Below, piece after piece: positions 45,967-55,956 of a DNA stretch of 64,000 nucleotides. The DNA is from Fulvivirga sp. GTDB lineage: Bacteria; Bacteroidota; Bacteroidia; Cytophagales; Cyclobacteriaceae. How positions within the stretch are numbered: position 1 is the first letter of the stretch; every line of letters begins with the position of its first letter. A model generated the notes under the pieces. That model was not told the DNA's origin and ran no database searches. It was given only the letters and a program-made list of their open reading frames with translations. The DNA lies in contig JANQLQ010000067.1 of NCBI GenBank assembly GCA_028280565.1, positions 1 to 64,000 of the forward strand. Direction: 5' to 3'. A program made the translations under genes and the position numbers.

Positions 45967-45984
45967 GAAACCAACTTACAGAAC

Positions 45985-48057
45985 CTATTTTTTGATCACG
46001 CGGAATTCCACGCGGCGGTTGAGTTCACGGCCTTCTTTTTCGTCATCGTTACTGGCTAAGGGTTGAGCTTCGCCATAGCCTACCGCAGAAACCCTCCTGC
46101 TGTCGATACCTTTGTTCACAAGATAATTTTTAACCGCATTAGCACGCCTTTGGGAAAGGTCCTTGTTATAGGCAGTACCCCCAATCTTATCGGTATGCCC
46201 GCTGATCTCTATCTGCATGTTTAAGTTTTGCGACATCATGGCCTCTAGCTTATTGAGTTCGGTGTAGGACTCATCTTTAAAGGTGGCCTTGTCAAAAGAG
46301 AAATAGATATTTCTTAAAACTCTTCGAGTACCTACCCTGAGCTTACTCATACGTACCGTACGGGTCAACGCTTGGGATTGACCGGTAGAAGCCGGGAGAT
46401 TAATGTCCAAATTTTGAAACGCATATCCCGTTTTTTCTACAGACAGCCGAAATTCCTCGGCAGCCGGAGTTGTCACAGAAAAAGCATAGACCCCGGTACC
46501 CCGTGTAGATTTACCCGCTATCCTGCCATTTTGCTTATTGGTAAGGCTGATCTTAGCATCGGTAGGCTGGTTATTTTCATCCACAACGGTAACCGTCAGT
46601 GTAACCGGTTTGAAACTATCACGAGCTTTCGGGGTTTCCACTTTTTGCGGCTCCTGTGTTTCAGGCTGCTCGGGCTCAGTCTCCGTAGTTTCTATTCCCC
46701 TCGAAGCAATGTTATCACCTATTTCATCCTCTTGCAGGATGGTTACCATGTAAATGTCTGTAAAACCCTGCCCGTCTTCTCGCACCGAAGCATAATAGCC
46801 CCGCTTACCGTCTTCAGTGCTCACGAAATAGATGTCGTCATCCGGGGTATTGATAGGGAAGCCGAGGTTTTCCGGTTCTCCCCACTTACCCTCAGCACTA
46901 TCATACTCAGATTTGAAAATATCATATCCACCCATGCCCTTTCTTCCTTGGCTACTGAAATACAACGTCTTACCATCGTAGTCAATAAAAGGGCCATCGT
47001 CATCATATTCTGTATTGATAATGGGCCCAAGGTTGCGAGACCGGGTCCATTCATCATTTTCGTTTTTTATGCTGTAGTAAATATCGATACCCCCTAACCC
47101 GCCGGGCCGGTCACTCGCAAAGAAAAGGACGCTACCATCCGGCGTAATGGACATAGAACTTTCTTTAAAGCCTTCCGAGTTGATATTTTCACTCATCGGT
47201 TGGGGAAATGTCCAGGTCCCATCCTCTTTTCGGAACGACTCGAAGATGTCCCCGTTGTTATCGTCCTGGTAAATAAAAAGCTGCTCCCCATCAGCAGAAA
47301 GCGCCAGCGTAGAAGAGTGGAATTCGGTATTGACTACATCACCAATGTTTTGTGCCGGCTGCCAAACACCATTCTTTTTTTCACTGAAAAAGATCTCCTC
47401 GTAGGGTTTGTTATCAGAGAACACGTTTTGGTTCAAGTTGCCATCTCTACGCCGCGTAGTGAATACCATAAGCGTTTCATCTTGGTTCACTACAGGTCCA
47501 AAATCATCGTACTCGGAATTGATGGAGCTACCTACATTCACGATCGAAAAATGTGCTGGGTTAGCTATGTACTCGATCGCATTTTGACACTCGTACATCC
47601 TTCTTTCTACCTCGGGAAGCTCTGTTCGGTCACGACCGCGGTATCCATCCCTTTCCAATAGCTTGGTCTTGTAACGATTATAATAAGCTAGTGCCTTATC
47701 GAAATCCATCCCGTATTGATAACTTCTCCCGATCAGGTATGTGATATCAAAACGATATTCTGCGTCTAAATTCAATACATTCAAAAAATATTCTACAGCT
47801 TTCTCCTTCCCTACGGTTTTCATATGAAAATCACCGGCCCTGTAATTCGCTATAATATTTGAAGGGTCAGCTTGTACGGCCTGGATGTAAAGGTCACGGG
47901 CAACATCCATCGCCTGGGTAGCTTCCATTACCAGCTCGGCCTGCTCTACAAGGTCCAGCGCTAATTTTTTGTTATCCTCATCTTGGGAAAAAGTTGTTAT
48001 GGAGGTAGTTAGTAATAGAAAAACAATGAAAAATAAATTCCGACTCCTTTTATACAT
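45985..48057 (-). CDS. PorE-like OmpA protein with TPR and PD40 propeller
   Basis: A 690-residue exported protein (signal peptide ending TTFSQ). Helical TPR-like repeats span about 25-150, then five or so PD40/WD40-like blades (for example SSDRPGGLGGIDIYYS and GRKGMGGYDIFKSE) cover 170-440, a carboxypeptidase-regulatory-like beta domain is at about 490-570, and an OmpA C-terminal domain ends the chain (EISGHTDKIGGTAYNKDLSQ) with the peptidoglycan-binding Asp and Arg (NRRVEFRVIKK). This four-part layout is that of PorE, which anchors type IX secretion to peptidoglycan; paralogues of the same layout exist, so the exact role is not certain. Confidence 0.82.
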   Translation of the reverse strand: MYKRSRNLFFIVFLLLTTSITTFSQDEDNKKLALDLVEQAELVMEATQAMDVARDLYIQAVQADPSNIIANYRAGDFHMKTVGKEKAVEYFLNVLNLDAEYRFDITYLIGRSYQYGMDFDKALAYYNRYKTKLLERDGYRGRDRTELPEVERRMYECQNAIEYIANPAHFSIVNVGSSINSEYDDFGPVVNQDETLMVFTTRRRDGNLNQNVFSDNKPYEEIFFSEKKNGVWQPAQNIGDVVNTEFHSSTLALSADGEQLFIYQDDNNGDIFESFRKEDGTWTFPQPMSENINSEGFKESSMSITPDGSVLFFASDRPGGLGGIDIYYSIKNENDEWTRSRNLGPIINTEYDDDGPFIDYDGKTLYFSSQGRKGMGGYDIFKSEYDSAEGKWGEPENLGFPINTPDDDIYFVSTEDGKRGYYASVREDGQGFTDIYMVTILQEDEIGDNIASRGIETTETEPEQPETQEPQKVETPKARDSFKPVTLTVTVVDENNQPTDAKISLTNKQNGRIAGKSTRGTGVYAFSVTTPAAEEFRLSVEKTGYAFQNLDINLPASTGQSQALTRTVRMSKLRVGTRRVLRNIYFSFDKATFKDESYTELNKLEAMMSQNLNMQIEISGHTDKIGGTAYNKDLSQRRANAVKNYLVNKGIDSRRVSAVGYGEAQPLASNDDEKEGRELNRRVEFRVIKK

Positions 48058-48258
48058 TTGTGAAGATATTAGCCCTCAAATAAAGTTAAAAAAATAGCCA
48101 TTAAAGGCTTCAGCATTTCAATATCGATATAATTTAAGCAATAATAAAATTAATCGTTGATTTGAAGTATCACTTTAAGTTAAAAAAAATACCAGCTTGC
48201 TGTCTAGCGAATAAATATAGCTATTGTTTTGGATTATCACAATTTGGAGCTTTGAACA

Positions 48259-48861
48259 ATGAAGATAAAAACATCTCAATTTATTACCAGCAGCAGCAAA
48301 ATTATCCAATGCCCCGAGGCTAAATTACCGGAGTTTGCATTCATAGGCAGGTCAAACGTCGGGAAGTCTTCCCTGGTCAATATGCTTACCGATAGGAAGA
48401 GCCTGGCCAAAGTCTCGGGGAAACCCGGCAAGACCCAGCTTATCAACCACTTCTTGATCAACAATGCATGGTACTTAGTAGATCTACCCGGGTACGGCTG
48501 GGCCAAAGTGGCCAAAAGCGAAAAACAAAAATGGGGAGTAATGATCCACGACTACATCATCGAAAGAGAGACCCTCATGTGCCTTTTTGTACTGGTAGAT
48601 GCCCGGCTTACCCCACAGCCTATCGATGTAGAGTTTATCAATTGGCTCGGAGAAAAGGGAGTGCCTTTTGCTATTGTGTTCACCAAAGCAGACAAGCAAT
48701 CCAAAAACAAAACGCAGTCCAGTGTAGCCAAGTACAAAAAACAACTTTCCATATCTTGGGAAGAGCTACCGGTCATGTTCACCACCTCCTCTTTTACCCA
48801 GCAAGGAAAGGAAGCACTGTTGGAATATATCGGTGGTCTTGTTACATCCACTACAGGGTGA
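48259..48861 (+). CDS. engB: Ribosome biogenesis GTPase EngB (YsxC/YihA)
   Basis: A 200-residue GTPase needed for 50S subunit assembly. G1 is GRSNVGKSS, G3 is VDLPGYGWA, the G4 motif is TKAD in FTKADKQSKN and G5 is TSSFTQQG. Length is normal for EngB. Runs divergent from the PorE-like gene, with about 200 AT-rich bases between, and alone on its strand before DUF5606. Confidence 0.94.
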   Translation: MKIKTSQFITSSSKIIQCPEAKLPEFAFIGRSNVGKSSLVNMLTDRKSLAKVSGKPGKTQLINHFLINNAWYLVDLPGYGWAKVAKSEKQKWGVMIHDYIIERETLMCLFVLVDARLTPQPIDVEFINWLGEKGVPFAIVFTKADKQSKNKTQSSVAKYKKQLSISWEELPVMFTTSSFTQQGKEALLEYIGGLVTSTTG

Positions 48862-48980
48862 GCACATTTTCCATAAAATATTTTTTTTCTGCTAAGTCTT
48901 TGATGATGAGTAGGGTTAGATTATCAACTGGGAAAAATATTTAATTGAAGTAGCAACAAACTTTTAAGGTCCTTACACGG

Positions 48981-49013
48981 TTGTGTTCAAAAATTATTTA
49001 TTGTATAGCTTTG
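48981..49013 (+). promoter_or_regulatory. Promoter of the DUF5606 gene
   Basis: TTGT (48981-48984) and TAGCTTTG (49006-49013) form a -33/-7 pair with 21 bases between. The predicted RNA start is near 49020, 16 bases before the ATG at 49036. Confidence 0.55.
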
Positions 49014-49035
49014 TTCCGCCAATTTATTGATCAAC

Positions 49036-49512
49036 ATGGAGTACAGTGATATAGCGTCCGTATCAGGAAAAGGAGGCTTGTATAAAATTTTAAAACCTAC
49101 AAGGACCGGCGTCATACTGGAGTCTCTTGATGAACAAAAGAAAAAGCTAGTCGCCGGTGCGACACAGCGCATTTCGGTATTAAGTGATATTAGCATATAC
49201 ACGACCACCCAAGAGGGATCAAAGCCCCTTCCTGAAGTTTTGAAGACCATTTTCAAAGAGTTTGGCAATGACCCCGGGGTTACGCCCACTTCAGATTCCG
49301 ATGAGCTAAGGGCCTTTATGAGGCACGTCTTACCGGAATATGACGAGCAGCGTGTATACACGAGCGATATCAAAAAGCTGGTGAGCTGGTACTCCCACCT
49401 GCTGGTCCAGGCGCCTGGCCTCCTCGAAGAAAAGAAAGAGGAGAAAGTGAAAGAAGACACAGGAAAAGAAGGGGGAGAGAAAGAAACAACTACTGACGAT
49501 AACAATGCCTGA
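49036..49512 (+). CDS. DUF5606 family protein
   Basis: A 158-residue protein from the ATG at 49036; an earlier TTG at 49027 adds three residues and is too close to the promoter. The start MEYSDIASVSGKGGLYKIL with beta strands suggests an SH3-like fold; the middle helical region (LRAFMRHVLPEYDEQRVY, then SDIKKLVSWYSHL) is conserved in DUF5606, a Bacteroidota family of unknown function. The tail is a highly charged Lys/Glu stretch. It overlaps the next small gene by eight bases. Confidence 0.8.
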   Translation: MEYSDIASVSGKGGLYKILKPTRTGVILESLDEQKKKLVAGATQRISVLSDISIYTTTQEGSKPLPEVLKTIFKEFGNDPGVTPTSDSDELRAFMRHVLPEYDEQRVYTSDIKKLVSWYSHLLVQAPGLLEEKKEEKVKEDTGKEGGEKETTTDDNNA

Positions 49513-49819
49513 AAAGGTCTACAACGAAGCTATACCCCTGATCGTAAAAGATCTTTCGCTGGAAACAGGATCTTTACCGGCTACCGTTAGCGGTCTTGAT
49601 GAACTAAAACGCAGGCTTGTACCCATCATTAACTACCTGTTAGATTCTGATTTCAGCCGTCTTTTGAATGCTCTTTATCGCATAGATGTAGATGAGCCTA
49701 AAGCAAAAAGAATATTGGCTACCGGGCTGCCGGGTCTAGTGGCCGACAATCTCGCGGATATTATCATCGAACGTGAGCTGCAAAAAGTAGAGCTCCGCAA
49801 GAAATACAGGCCGGAATAG
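49505..49819 (+). CDS. Small conserved protein of unknown function
   Basis: A 104-residue helical protein with no signal or membrane segment. It contains DELKRRLVPIINYLLDSDFSR and a helical middle LNALYRIDVDEPKAKRIL. The gene starts inside the end of DUF5606 (eight-base overlap, different frame), indicating translational coupling, so the two may work together. I do not recognise a functional family. Confidence 0.7.
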   Translation: MPEKVYNEAIPLIVKDLSLETGSLPATVSGLDELKRRLVPIINYLLDSDFSRLLNALYRIDVDEPKAKRILATGLPGLVADNLADIIIERELQKVELRKKYRPE

Positions 49820-49919
49820 GCAAAATGTGCTAAAAGCATCTCCCGCCTCCGGTTAAAGACCAAGACTACCTTAGCAACAGCACGGCACATTTGAGGCATG
49901 TGGCTCAGCGGCCTATAGC

Positions 49920-50200
49920 GGCTGGGCAGTGCGTTTTGAGAGAAAACGGGCTTGGTTGCCAGCGCCTTTTTCTTTTGGGCGCGCAAAAGAAAACGAAAAC
50001 CTTGACCCTAGTCGTAGGTTAAGCGTAGCGGTCGTACGAACAGTATGGCTAATTTTCAAGAATGCACTTTTATAGGATTATGAATCACAAACGAAAACGC
50101 CCGGATTACAAATCCTATTGCTCGATAAGTACGCATTACGCTACGCTAAATGCGTACTAGGCGAAAGCATTGAAAATTCGAGTGGCGTAAAGAATGTACG
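49920..50200 (+). repeat. Dispersed intergenic repeat, copy 2 (B, C, A order)
   Basis: Within the 485-base gap after the small gene, module B appears at about 49941-50001 (GGGCTTGGTTGCCAGCGCC, then TTCTTTTG and CAAAAGAAAA), module C at 50047-50066 (GGCTAATTTTCAAGAATGC) and module A at 50168-50189 (AAATTCGAGTGGCGTA). The order differs from copies 1 and 3, and B is shorter. A further hairpin AGTACGCATT/AATGCGTACT lies at 50128-50158. No gene is supported in 49820-50304. Confidence 0.65.
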
Positions 50201-50304
50201 TTATGAAAGTGACTCACCTGTAGTCCAGGGCCTCCGCGAAAGACCCTGGGAAGGCGTTTAGGAACTGGAAAGCAAGTCCTTGTAGAGAAAATCGGAACCT
50301 CCAA

Positions 50305-51318
50305 TTATTTCACTACCTGCTTTTCCTTCTTGGAATAGAATGATTCGGCCTGCTCCACCATATTTTTCGAACCTATGAAAAGCGGTACCCTTTGGTGCAG
50401 CTTGCGAGGATGTATTTCCAATACCCGTTTAGTGCCTGTAGATGCACTCCCGCCGGCTTGTTCTATGATAAATGACAAAGCGTTACATTCATACAAGAGC
50501 CGGAGCTTACCGTTGGGAGACTTAGCCGTAGGAGGATAAATGTATATGCCACCCTTCAGCAAGTTTCGATGGAAATCGGCAACCAACGACCCAATGTAAC
50601 GTGCTGAATAGTTGCTATTACGGCAATGTTCCAAGTAACCTTTGACCTCTTCGGAAAAGCTGTTGTAAGACCCTTCGTTGATAGAGTAAATACTTCCGTC
50701 TGCAGGGATGATCATATCAGGATGGGACAAAAAGTACTCTCCTAAGGATGGCTCGTACGTAAAGCCGTTTACCCCATGGCCTGTGGTGTATACCAGCATT
50801 GTCGACGACCCATACAGGAGATACCCGGCAGCGGCCTGCTCTATTCCTTTTTGAAGTACATCTTCTTCCCGGATGGGCTGGCCGGCAGGCGTAATTCTCC
50901 GGTAGATCGAAAATATAGTACCTATGGACACATTCACATCAATATTAGAAGAGCCGTCCAGCGGGTCTATGGCGATCACGTATTTACCGTCGTTTTGTAG
51001 GTCTACGATCTCTTCGTCTTCTTCAGATACGATCGCACAAGCCTCCCCGCCTTTCGTGAGTGCACGAATGAAACGAATATTGGCCAGCACGTCCAATTTT
51101 TGCTGATCTTCTCCTTGTATGTTCTGGGTACCAATAGCCCCTGCTATATTGATCAGCCCAGCTTTGTTGATCTCCCTGTTCACCACCTTCCCGGCAAGGG
51201 CGATATCCCTTAACAGTTGGGATAGCTCACCGGTAGCATATTGGAATTCATCCTGCTTGTTTTTGATGAAACGGTCCAGTGTGGTACCGATGGGAAGGGC
51301 AATGCGCGAATCCTCCAT
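50305..51318 (-). CDS. fbp: Fructose-1,6-bisphosphatase, class 1
   Basis: A 337-residue class I enzyme that converts fructose-1,6-bisphosphate to fructose-6-phosphate, the key gluconeogenic step. The metal-binding motif [14 protein letters not shown] and [14 protein letters not shown] are diagnostic, as are [20 protein letters not shown] and [11 protein letters not shown]. Full length. It diverges from aspartokinase, sharing an 80-base promoter region. Confidence 0.96.
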   Translation of the reverse strand: MEDSRIALPIGTTLDRFIKNKQDEFQYATGELSQLLRDIALAGKVVNREINKAGLINIAGAIGTQNIQGEDQQKLDVLANIRFIRALTKGGEACAIVSEEDEEIVDLQNDGKYVIAIDPLDGSSNIDVNVSIGTIFSIYRRITPAGQPIREEDVLQKGIEQAAAGYLLYGSSTMLVYTTGHGVNGFTYEPSLGEYFLSHPDMIIPADGSIYSINEGSYNSFSEEVKGYLEHCRNSNYSARYIGSLVADFHRNLLKGGIYIYPPTAKSPNGKLRLLYECNALSFIIEQAGGSASTGTKRVLEIHPRKLHQRVPLFIGSKNMVEQAESFYSKKEKQVVK

Positions 51319-51367
51319 AAGTTAGTCCAATGCTTTAGATTGTAAATATTAGTCTGCTACTTTGAGG

Positions 51368-51397
51368 CAAATTTAAGGATCATTCAAACGTTTGCAA
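51368..51397 (-). promoter_or_regulatory. Promoter of fbp, overlapping the lysC leader
   Basis: Minus-strand TAAATTTG (plus 51368-51375) with TTG (plus 51395-51397) 19 bases upstream fits the consensus. It lies almost directly in front of the lysC ATG on the other strand, so the two genes share control DNA. Confidence 0.5.
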
Positions 51398-51400
51398 GGC

Positions 51401-52657
51401 ATGCAAGTATTCAAATTTGGAGGTGCCTCCATAAAAAATCCCAATGCCGTAAAGAACATGTCGGAAATTATCCGGAAATACAAGCATAATCCCTTGCTGA
51501 TCATCGTATCAGCGATGGGAAAAACCACGAATGCGCTCGAAAAGATTACCGAAGCATATGTACACAAAAAGGATTTTCAGCATGAACTGGGACGGCTAAA
51601 AACTTTTCACCTGGGCATGGCGACAGGGCTATTTCCAAAAGGTCACGAGGTGATGACCAAAATAGATCGGCTCTTTGAGCTGCTCGCCGAAAATTTAAAT
51701 GGAAATAGCTCCTATGACCAGCTTTATGACCAGGTAGTATCCATAGGTGAACTGTTGTCTTCCACGATCATCTCGGCGTACTTGAACCAAGTTGGTATCT
51801 CTACCACTTGGTTAGATGCCCGCGATGTTATAAAAACCGACGATCACTACAGGCAGGCCAATGTAGACTGGGATAAAACAGGCCGCCTCATCACCGCTTC
51901 CATCCCATCTATCCTTACCCAAAGCGTTGTACTTACCCAGGGGTATATCGCTAGCGCCGAGAACGGCATCACCACGACCCTAGGCCGCGAAGGGTCTGAC
52001 TTTTCCGCAGCCGTCTTCGCTTCACTGTTGGATGCCGAGTCCGTAACGGTTTGGAAAGACGTACCCGGCATTCTCAATGCCGACCCTAAATTGATCAAGG
52101 ATGCCGAATTGTTCACCGAATTGCCCTACAAAGAAGCCGCCGAGATGACCTATTACGGCGCCTCGGTGATCCACCCGAAAACGATCCGGCCGCTGGCAAA
52201 CAAAAACATTCCCCTACATGTGAAAAGCTTTTACCAGTACGATGAACCCGGTACGATCATTCATCAATGCGAGATCAACGAACGCCTACCGGTTATCATT
52301 GTTAAGAAAAACCAGTGCCTACTTTCTTTTAAGGTAATGGACTATTCTTTCGTAAACGAGGATAATTTAAGTGTGATCTTCAAAGAGCTTGCTCAAGCGG
52401 ATTTAAGGATCAGCATCATGCAAAATTCTGCCATTTCATTTTCCATAGCACTGGACAATGACCTGGGTAAGGTTGAAAACGTGGTAGAGAACTTACGGCA
52501 CGAGTTCAATATCCTTTACAATACCGGGCTGCAATTGATCACGATCAAAAATTACTCCCCAACACTCATCGAAAAATACCGCAGCGATCAAAAGATCTTG
52601 TTAGAGCAGATCTCAAGAAGTAATTACCGGGCCCTTGTAGCGCCGAATGATCGCTGA
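51401..52657 (+). CDS. lysC: Aspartate kinase
   Basis: A 418-residue aspartokinase, first enzyme of the Asp-family amino-acid pathway (lysine, threonine, methionine and diaminopimelate). The ATG at 51401 gives the classical MQVFKFGGASIKNP; an open TTG at 51392 is not used. The kinase domain includes SIGELLSSTIISAYL and TLGREGSDFSAAVFASLL with the KDVPGILNADP segment; an ACT-type regulatory region follows from about residue 300 (SFVNEDNLSVIFKEL). No homoserine dehydrogenase is fused. Confidence 0.94.
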   Translation: MQVFKFGGASIKNPNAVKNMSEIIRKYKHNPLLIIVSAMGKTTNALEKITEAYVHKKDFQHELGRLKTFHLGMATGLFPKGHEVMTKIDRLFELLAENLNGNSSYDQLYDQVVSIGELLSSTIISAYLNQVGISTTWLDARDVIKTDDHYRQANVDWDKTGRLITASIPSILTQSVVLTQGYIASAENGITTTLGREGSDFSAAVFASLLDAESVTVWKDVPGILNADPKLIKDAELFTELPYKEAAEMTYYGASVIHPKTIRPLANKNIPLHVKSFYQYDEPGTIIHQCEINERLPVIIVKKNQCLLSFKVMDYSFVNEDNLSVIFKELAQADLRISIMQNSAISFSIALDNDLGKVENVVENLRHEFNILYNTGLQLITIKNYSPTLIEKYRSDQKILLEQISRSNYRALVAPNDR

Positions 52658-52846
52658 GTTTTTAGAAGACCATTTACACACTAACCCTTACGCCCGCGCA
52701 GCTTACACAGGTGTGCCCGACCGATTGATAATACAGGGCGCTCACGCAGGAATTTGTAATGCGGGCATTTAATGAACTGGGATCAATACGAAAAACTTCC
52801 CTAATAAAACCGTCACCCGGCGAGTGGCAAGAAGATCGATAATTTA

Positions 52847-53998
52847 CTATCCCCGCAGCCCTATGATCCAATCCAAAATAAACTGGTTAGGGAGATTGAC
52901 CACGAGCGACACCAGGGTAAAGCCTACCGTTCCTCGCCTTAACCATTTCGTTTGGGGCGTATCCCCGGCAGGTACAGAAGCCAGCATACCCATAAAAAGC
53001 ACTACCGAAAACGGGGAAAACATCCTGTAATCAAAGTCTATGGCCGTGATCAATAATTTTAAGGTAGAAATTACCACGAAGTAAAAAACAGCCACCCCGA
53101 GTAAAGGCAGGGCGATCGGGGGGATTTTCCAACGTTTTGATCCACAGAAAATGTATACTCCCCATACCATCAACGCTATTTGTAACCCGGACACCAAGTA
53201 ATAAATAACATCAGAACGATCCACCAGGATGCGTGCAAAAGCCACGGTATCCAAGTATATCATCACCAGCTCCCCGGCAGACAAAGGGGAAACATTAAGG
53301 CGGTGCCCACCAAAAAGAGCGCCTGAGACGGTATAGTTATAGGCCATGTAAGCACCTACGGCCATACTTGAAATAGCAAGTGCCAGGGTATAGTGTTTAG
53401 CCAGCCTCCATCTTTTTTCATACAGGCAGTAAAGGATCACCGCCCCAAGCATCAAAAAATAGATCAGCCCTGCATACCTCAATAAAAATATGGCCACCAG
53501 TATTACACTTAATTCCATCCACCGCCTTGAGGAAGGGCCGTGACGGAAATCCCGGTAGATCAAATAGGCCAGTAGAATTACAAAAAACAGGAAAGGTCCC
53601 TCCGACCATGTGTGCGAAAAGATCTCTATGGAAGAAAAAGAAAAAAGAGCCAAGGCCACTAACCACGCCTCTTTTCTGAACCATAAGTGCAGTACCCATA
53701 ACACCAGCCATGAAAAAATAAAATTCACCACTTTGGAGGACCATAAATAAGAAAGTCCCGTAGCGTGGTGGACCATACGAATGAAGAAAGAGTAGCCAAT
53801 AGGCCAGTTGGCAGAAGGCACTTTTTGCTCTCCTAACCTGTCGTTTACAAAGGTTACCATCCCTCGCTGGTGGTGTACCAAGTGTTCTGCTTTGTACAAG
53901 TAGGCATGAGAATCCGGTGAAGTATAGCCGTCCGGCTGAGAAATTATCCGCAGAAACAGGCACAAAACTACCGCTAACCCAACTAAGATTAATCGCAT
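52847..53998 (-). CDS. Multi-spanning membrane protein, ArnT/GT39-like
   Basis: About 383 residues from the ATG at 53998, chosen over 54046 because a TATATTTG promoter box (plus 54056-54063) would place the RNA start almost on the longer ATG. There are about ten membrane helices. After helix 1 comes the acidic loop SQPDGYTSPDSHAYLYKAEH, which resembles the conserved Asp motif of GT-C glycosyltransferases such as ArnT and PMT, lipid-linked-sugar enzymes of the cell envelope. Substrate unknown. Final loops are short. Confidence 0.7.
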   Translation of the reverse strand: MRLILVGLAVVLCLFLRIISQPDGYTSPDSHAYLYKAEHLVHHQRGMVTFVNDRLGEQKVPSANWPIGYSFFIRMVHHATGLSYLWSSKVVNFIFSWLVLWVLHLWFRKEAWLVALALFSFSSIEIFSHTWSEGPFLFFVILLAYLIYRDFRHGPSSRRWMELSVILVAIFLLRYAGLIYFLMLGAVILYCLYEKRWRLAKHYTLALAISSMAVGAYMAYNYTVSGALFGGHRLNVSPLSAGELVMIYLDTVAFARILVDRSDVIYYLVSGLQIALMVWGVYIFCGSKRWKIPPIALPLLGVAVFYFVVISTLKLLITAIDFDYRMFSPFSVVLFMGMLASVPAGDTPQTKWLRRGTVGFTLVSLVVNLPNQFILDWIIGLRG

Positions 53999-54055
53999 GG
54001 ATTGGATTGAACTTTTGACAATTGTCACGAAACACTGTGTGACCATTTACCCTGG

Positions 54056-54063
54056 CAAATATA
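54056..54063 (-). promoter_or_regulatory. -7 box upstream of the GT-C-like gene
   Basis: Minus-strand TATATTTG fits TAnnTTTG. No clear TTTG is seen at the expected distance, so only the box is called. Confidence 0.4.
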
Positions 54064-54161
54064 TTTATTCTAACGTTTAGGAAAAGCGGTATAACAGTTT
54101 CCCACATCTAACCTTTGGCTGCTTTTGGAGCAGGTTTTCCAAACCTATGCCAACATAATAT

Positions 54162-54181
54162 GCAGGTTTCTCCGAACCTGC
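54162..54181 (-). terminator. Short hairpin after the lipoprotein gene
   Basis: GCAGGTT and AACCTGC form a seven-base stem with a six-base loop, about 85 bases beyond the stop of the minus-strand lipoprotein gene. There is no T run, so confidence is low. Confidence 0.3.
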
Positions 54182-54266
54182 CGGAAAGATTGAACCTAGT
54201 GACGAAAAGGACCATCTCTTTATCCATTCATACTATACTCACTGGATTACCGGCCCGAATTATTCC

Positions 54267-55349
54267 TTATTTATAAGTAAAAAAACGTTCCAGTTCAGTA
54301 TAAAAAAGTCCTGACAAGGTGGTACAGTAAATACGATCGTGATGCTCTTGGATGGAGGTAATATGATGGCCACTCACTCCCCTATTTTCTATCTCCATGA
54401 TCGCCAAAGAATCCGCGTCAAAATTGACTTGAAATAGTTGATCATTGGAAGCCACGATGACCTGGTCTTCAATAATCGTGAAATTGCTGTGATCTAATGA
54501 CATGTTGAACACTGCCAGGTCATTCCAGGCAAATCCATCTGGAGATATTAATAGGGTTTGGTTACTTACAGCGTAATACGCATCGTTATGAAAAAATATC
54601 GTAGAGGCAAAATCAATGTTTTGGCACCTCACAAACTCATCTTCCTGTAAAATATAAAGCCCACGATTATCAATACTCACGAAAAAAATACCGTCGCAAT
54701 AGAATGCACCGGAGTTACCAAAGCTTCCGGGGGCATCAAACTGGAACAATTCGACGTCGGTCAATTCAAAGTTAGGCTCTCCTAACGCAAGTTGACCCGG
54801 TCTGAAGACGTATGAGACCAGCAAATAATTGACCTGGTCAGGATACTCCTCGGACCTATAATCAATAAGAAATTCGTTATCTCCGAAGGCCCCATATTCC
54901 TGGCTCCAAGTAATCTTTTTATCCGCTATCCAAGAATAGGTGCTGTCATATTTAAGAATTGATAAAGTGAGATAGTTAAGACCACTGCCCCAGAGATTAA
55001 AATAGCCAAGTTGAAAAGTCCCATTTTCAAGGGTCGTGGGGTTCCCTTCATTCAATGACAAATAAAAACCATTATTCATGGCCGGCTTTAATGATCTCAT
55101 ATCCCATGTTAGCCCCAGGATCTGCCGTGCAATTTGATGATTCGAATCAATCGTTATTAAAAGCTCGGGGGCCAGGAAAGAAAGATGGTCTTCCGCAACA
55201 GTGGAGTTAAGAATATACTTTCCCGTAGATAGTAAGCCCTGGAACTCTTGCCAAACGTAATCTTCACCGGTTTCAATTTCGGGAGTGTTCTCGTCGTCGC
55301 AACTGGTTAAAAAAGTAACGGTGAATAAATATAGGATGAGTCGTTTCAT
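54267..55349 (-). CDS. Lipoprotein with possible beta-propeller
   Basis: About 360 residues from the ATG at 55349, which gives a lipobox (LTSCDDEN); the reading from 55451 adds 34 basic residues with no signal and is rejected. The mature protein is beta-rich with repeating patterns such as FVRCQNIDFASTIFFHNDAYYAV and FTIIEDQVIVASNDQLFQV, like a surface beta-propeller. The family is not recognised. Stands alone. Confidence 0.7.
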   Translation of the reverse strand: MKRLILYLFTVTFLTSCDDENTPEIETGEDYVWQEFQGLLSTGKYILNSTVAEDHLSFLAPELLITIDSNHQIARQILGLTWDMRSLKPAMNNGFYLSLNEGNPTTLENGTFQLGYFNLWGSGLNYLTLSILKYDSTYSWIADKKITWSQEYGAFGDNEFLIDYRSEEYPDQVNYLLVSYVFRPGQLALGEPNFELTDVELFQFDAPGSFGNSGAFYCDGIFFVSIDNRGLYILQEDEFVRCQNIDFASTIFFHNDAYYAVSNQTLLISPDGFAWNDLAVFNMSLDHSNFTIIEDQVIVASNDQLFQVNFDADSLAIMEIENRGVSGHHITSIQEHHDRIYCTTLSGLFYTELERFFTYK

Positions 55350-55665
55350 GGGTTCAATTCGGTGTTGATATTGGAAGATAAACAATTCACTTTTAAACCT
55401 TTGGCGACGGTTACGAACATTCAAACTTTTACTATTGTGACAATAGTCCATGCCTAGGGTAGGTTAACAATTAAGTGTTAAGTTTAATTAGTACTCGTAT
55501 GATTGATAAGAACAAGTGGTAAAATTACTTCACATACATCCATACATTCCGTTCAAGTCAAACAAATGGACTAAACCTTACCACCATTGCCATCCCAAAT
55601 TATTGCACTTAACAGCGCTTGATGGTCCTCATTGTATTAAGAAAAGAATCTGTTATTTTTAAGGT
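55350..55665. other. Intergenic gap, upstream of the MntA-HepT pair
   Basis: AT-rich, no gene seen. A weak inverted pair TGTTAAGT (55476-55483) and ACTTAACA (55607-55614) resembles the ends of the MITE at 45762-45966 but is only eight bases long. A possible promoter (TTGT near 55633, TATTTTTA near 55653) precedes the mntA-like gene. Confidence 0.4.
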
Positions 55666-55956
55666 ATGCAGACTCCCCAAGAAATAGAAAACAAACTAAA
55701 AACATTAAAGCCCTATATTCAAGATGAATTTGGTGTAGATCAAATTGGTTATTTTGGGTCATTTGCTCGCGGTGATCACAGGAATGATTCCGATTTGGAC
55801 CTATTAGTCACCTTTGGTAGCAAGATCGGCTGGAAGTTCTTTGATCTGAAAGACTACCTAGAAACTGCAATAGGAAGAAAGGTGGACTTGGTTACTGAAA
55901 GGTCCTTAAAAAGACAATGGAAACAAGCTATATTGAAGCAAGTTAAGTATATATGA
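55666..55956 (+). CDS. MntA-like antitoxin nucleotidyltransferase
   Basis: A 96-residue minimal nucleotidyltransferase with the motif FGSFARGDHRNDSDLDLLV (GSxxR then DxD). In the MntA-HepT type VII system, MntA polyadenylates the HepT RNase on a tyrosine and blocks it. It overlaps the hepT gene by four bases (ATGA). Confidence 0.88.
   Translation: MQTPQEIENKLKTLKPYIQDEFGVDQIGYFGSFARGDHRNDSDLDLLVTFGSKIGWKFFDLKDYLETAIGRKVDLVTERSLKRQWKQAILKQVKYI

Noticed and set aside
46372-47097. 241-codon open frame antisense to the PorE-like gene
   Set aside because: Shadow of a well-supported OmpA/PD40 gene.
50128-50158. Ten-base hairpin AGTACGCATT/AATGCGTACT as a terminator
   Set aside because: It has an eleven-base loop, no T run, and lies about 300 bases from the nearest stop; it is more likely part of the repeat.
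55476-55614. Weak TGTTAAGT inverted pair suggesting a second MITE
   Set aside because: Only eight bases pair, with no matching target duplication, so it could be chance in AT-rich DNA.
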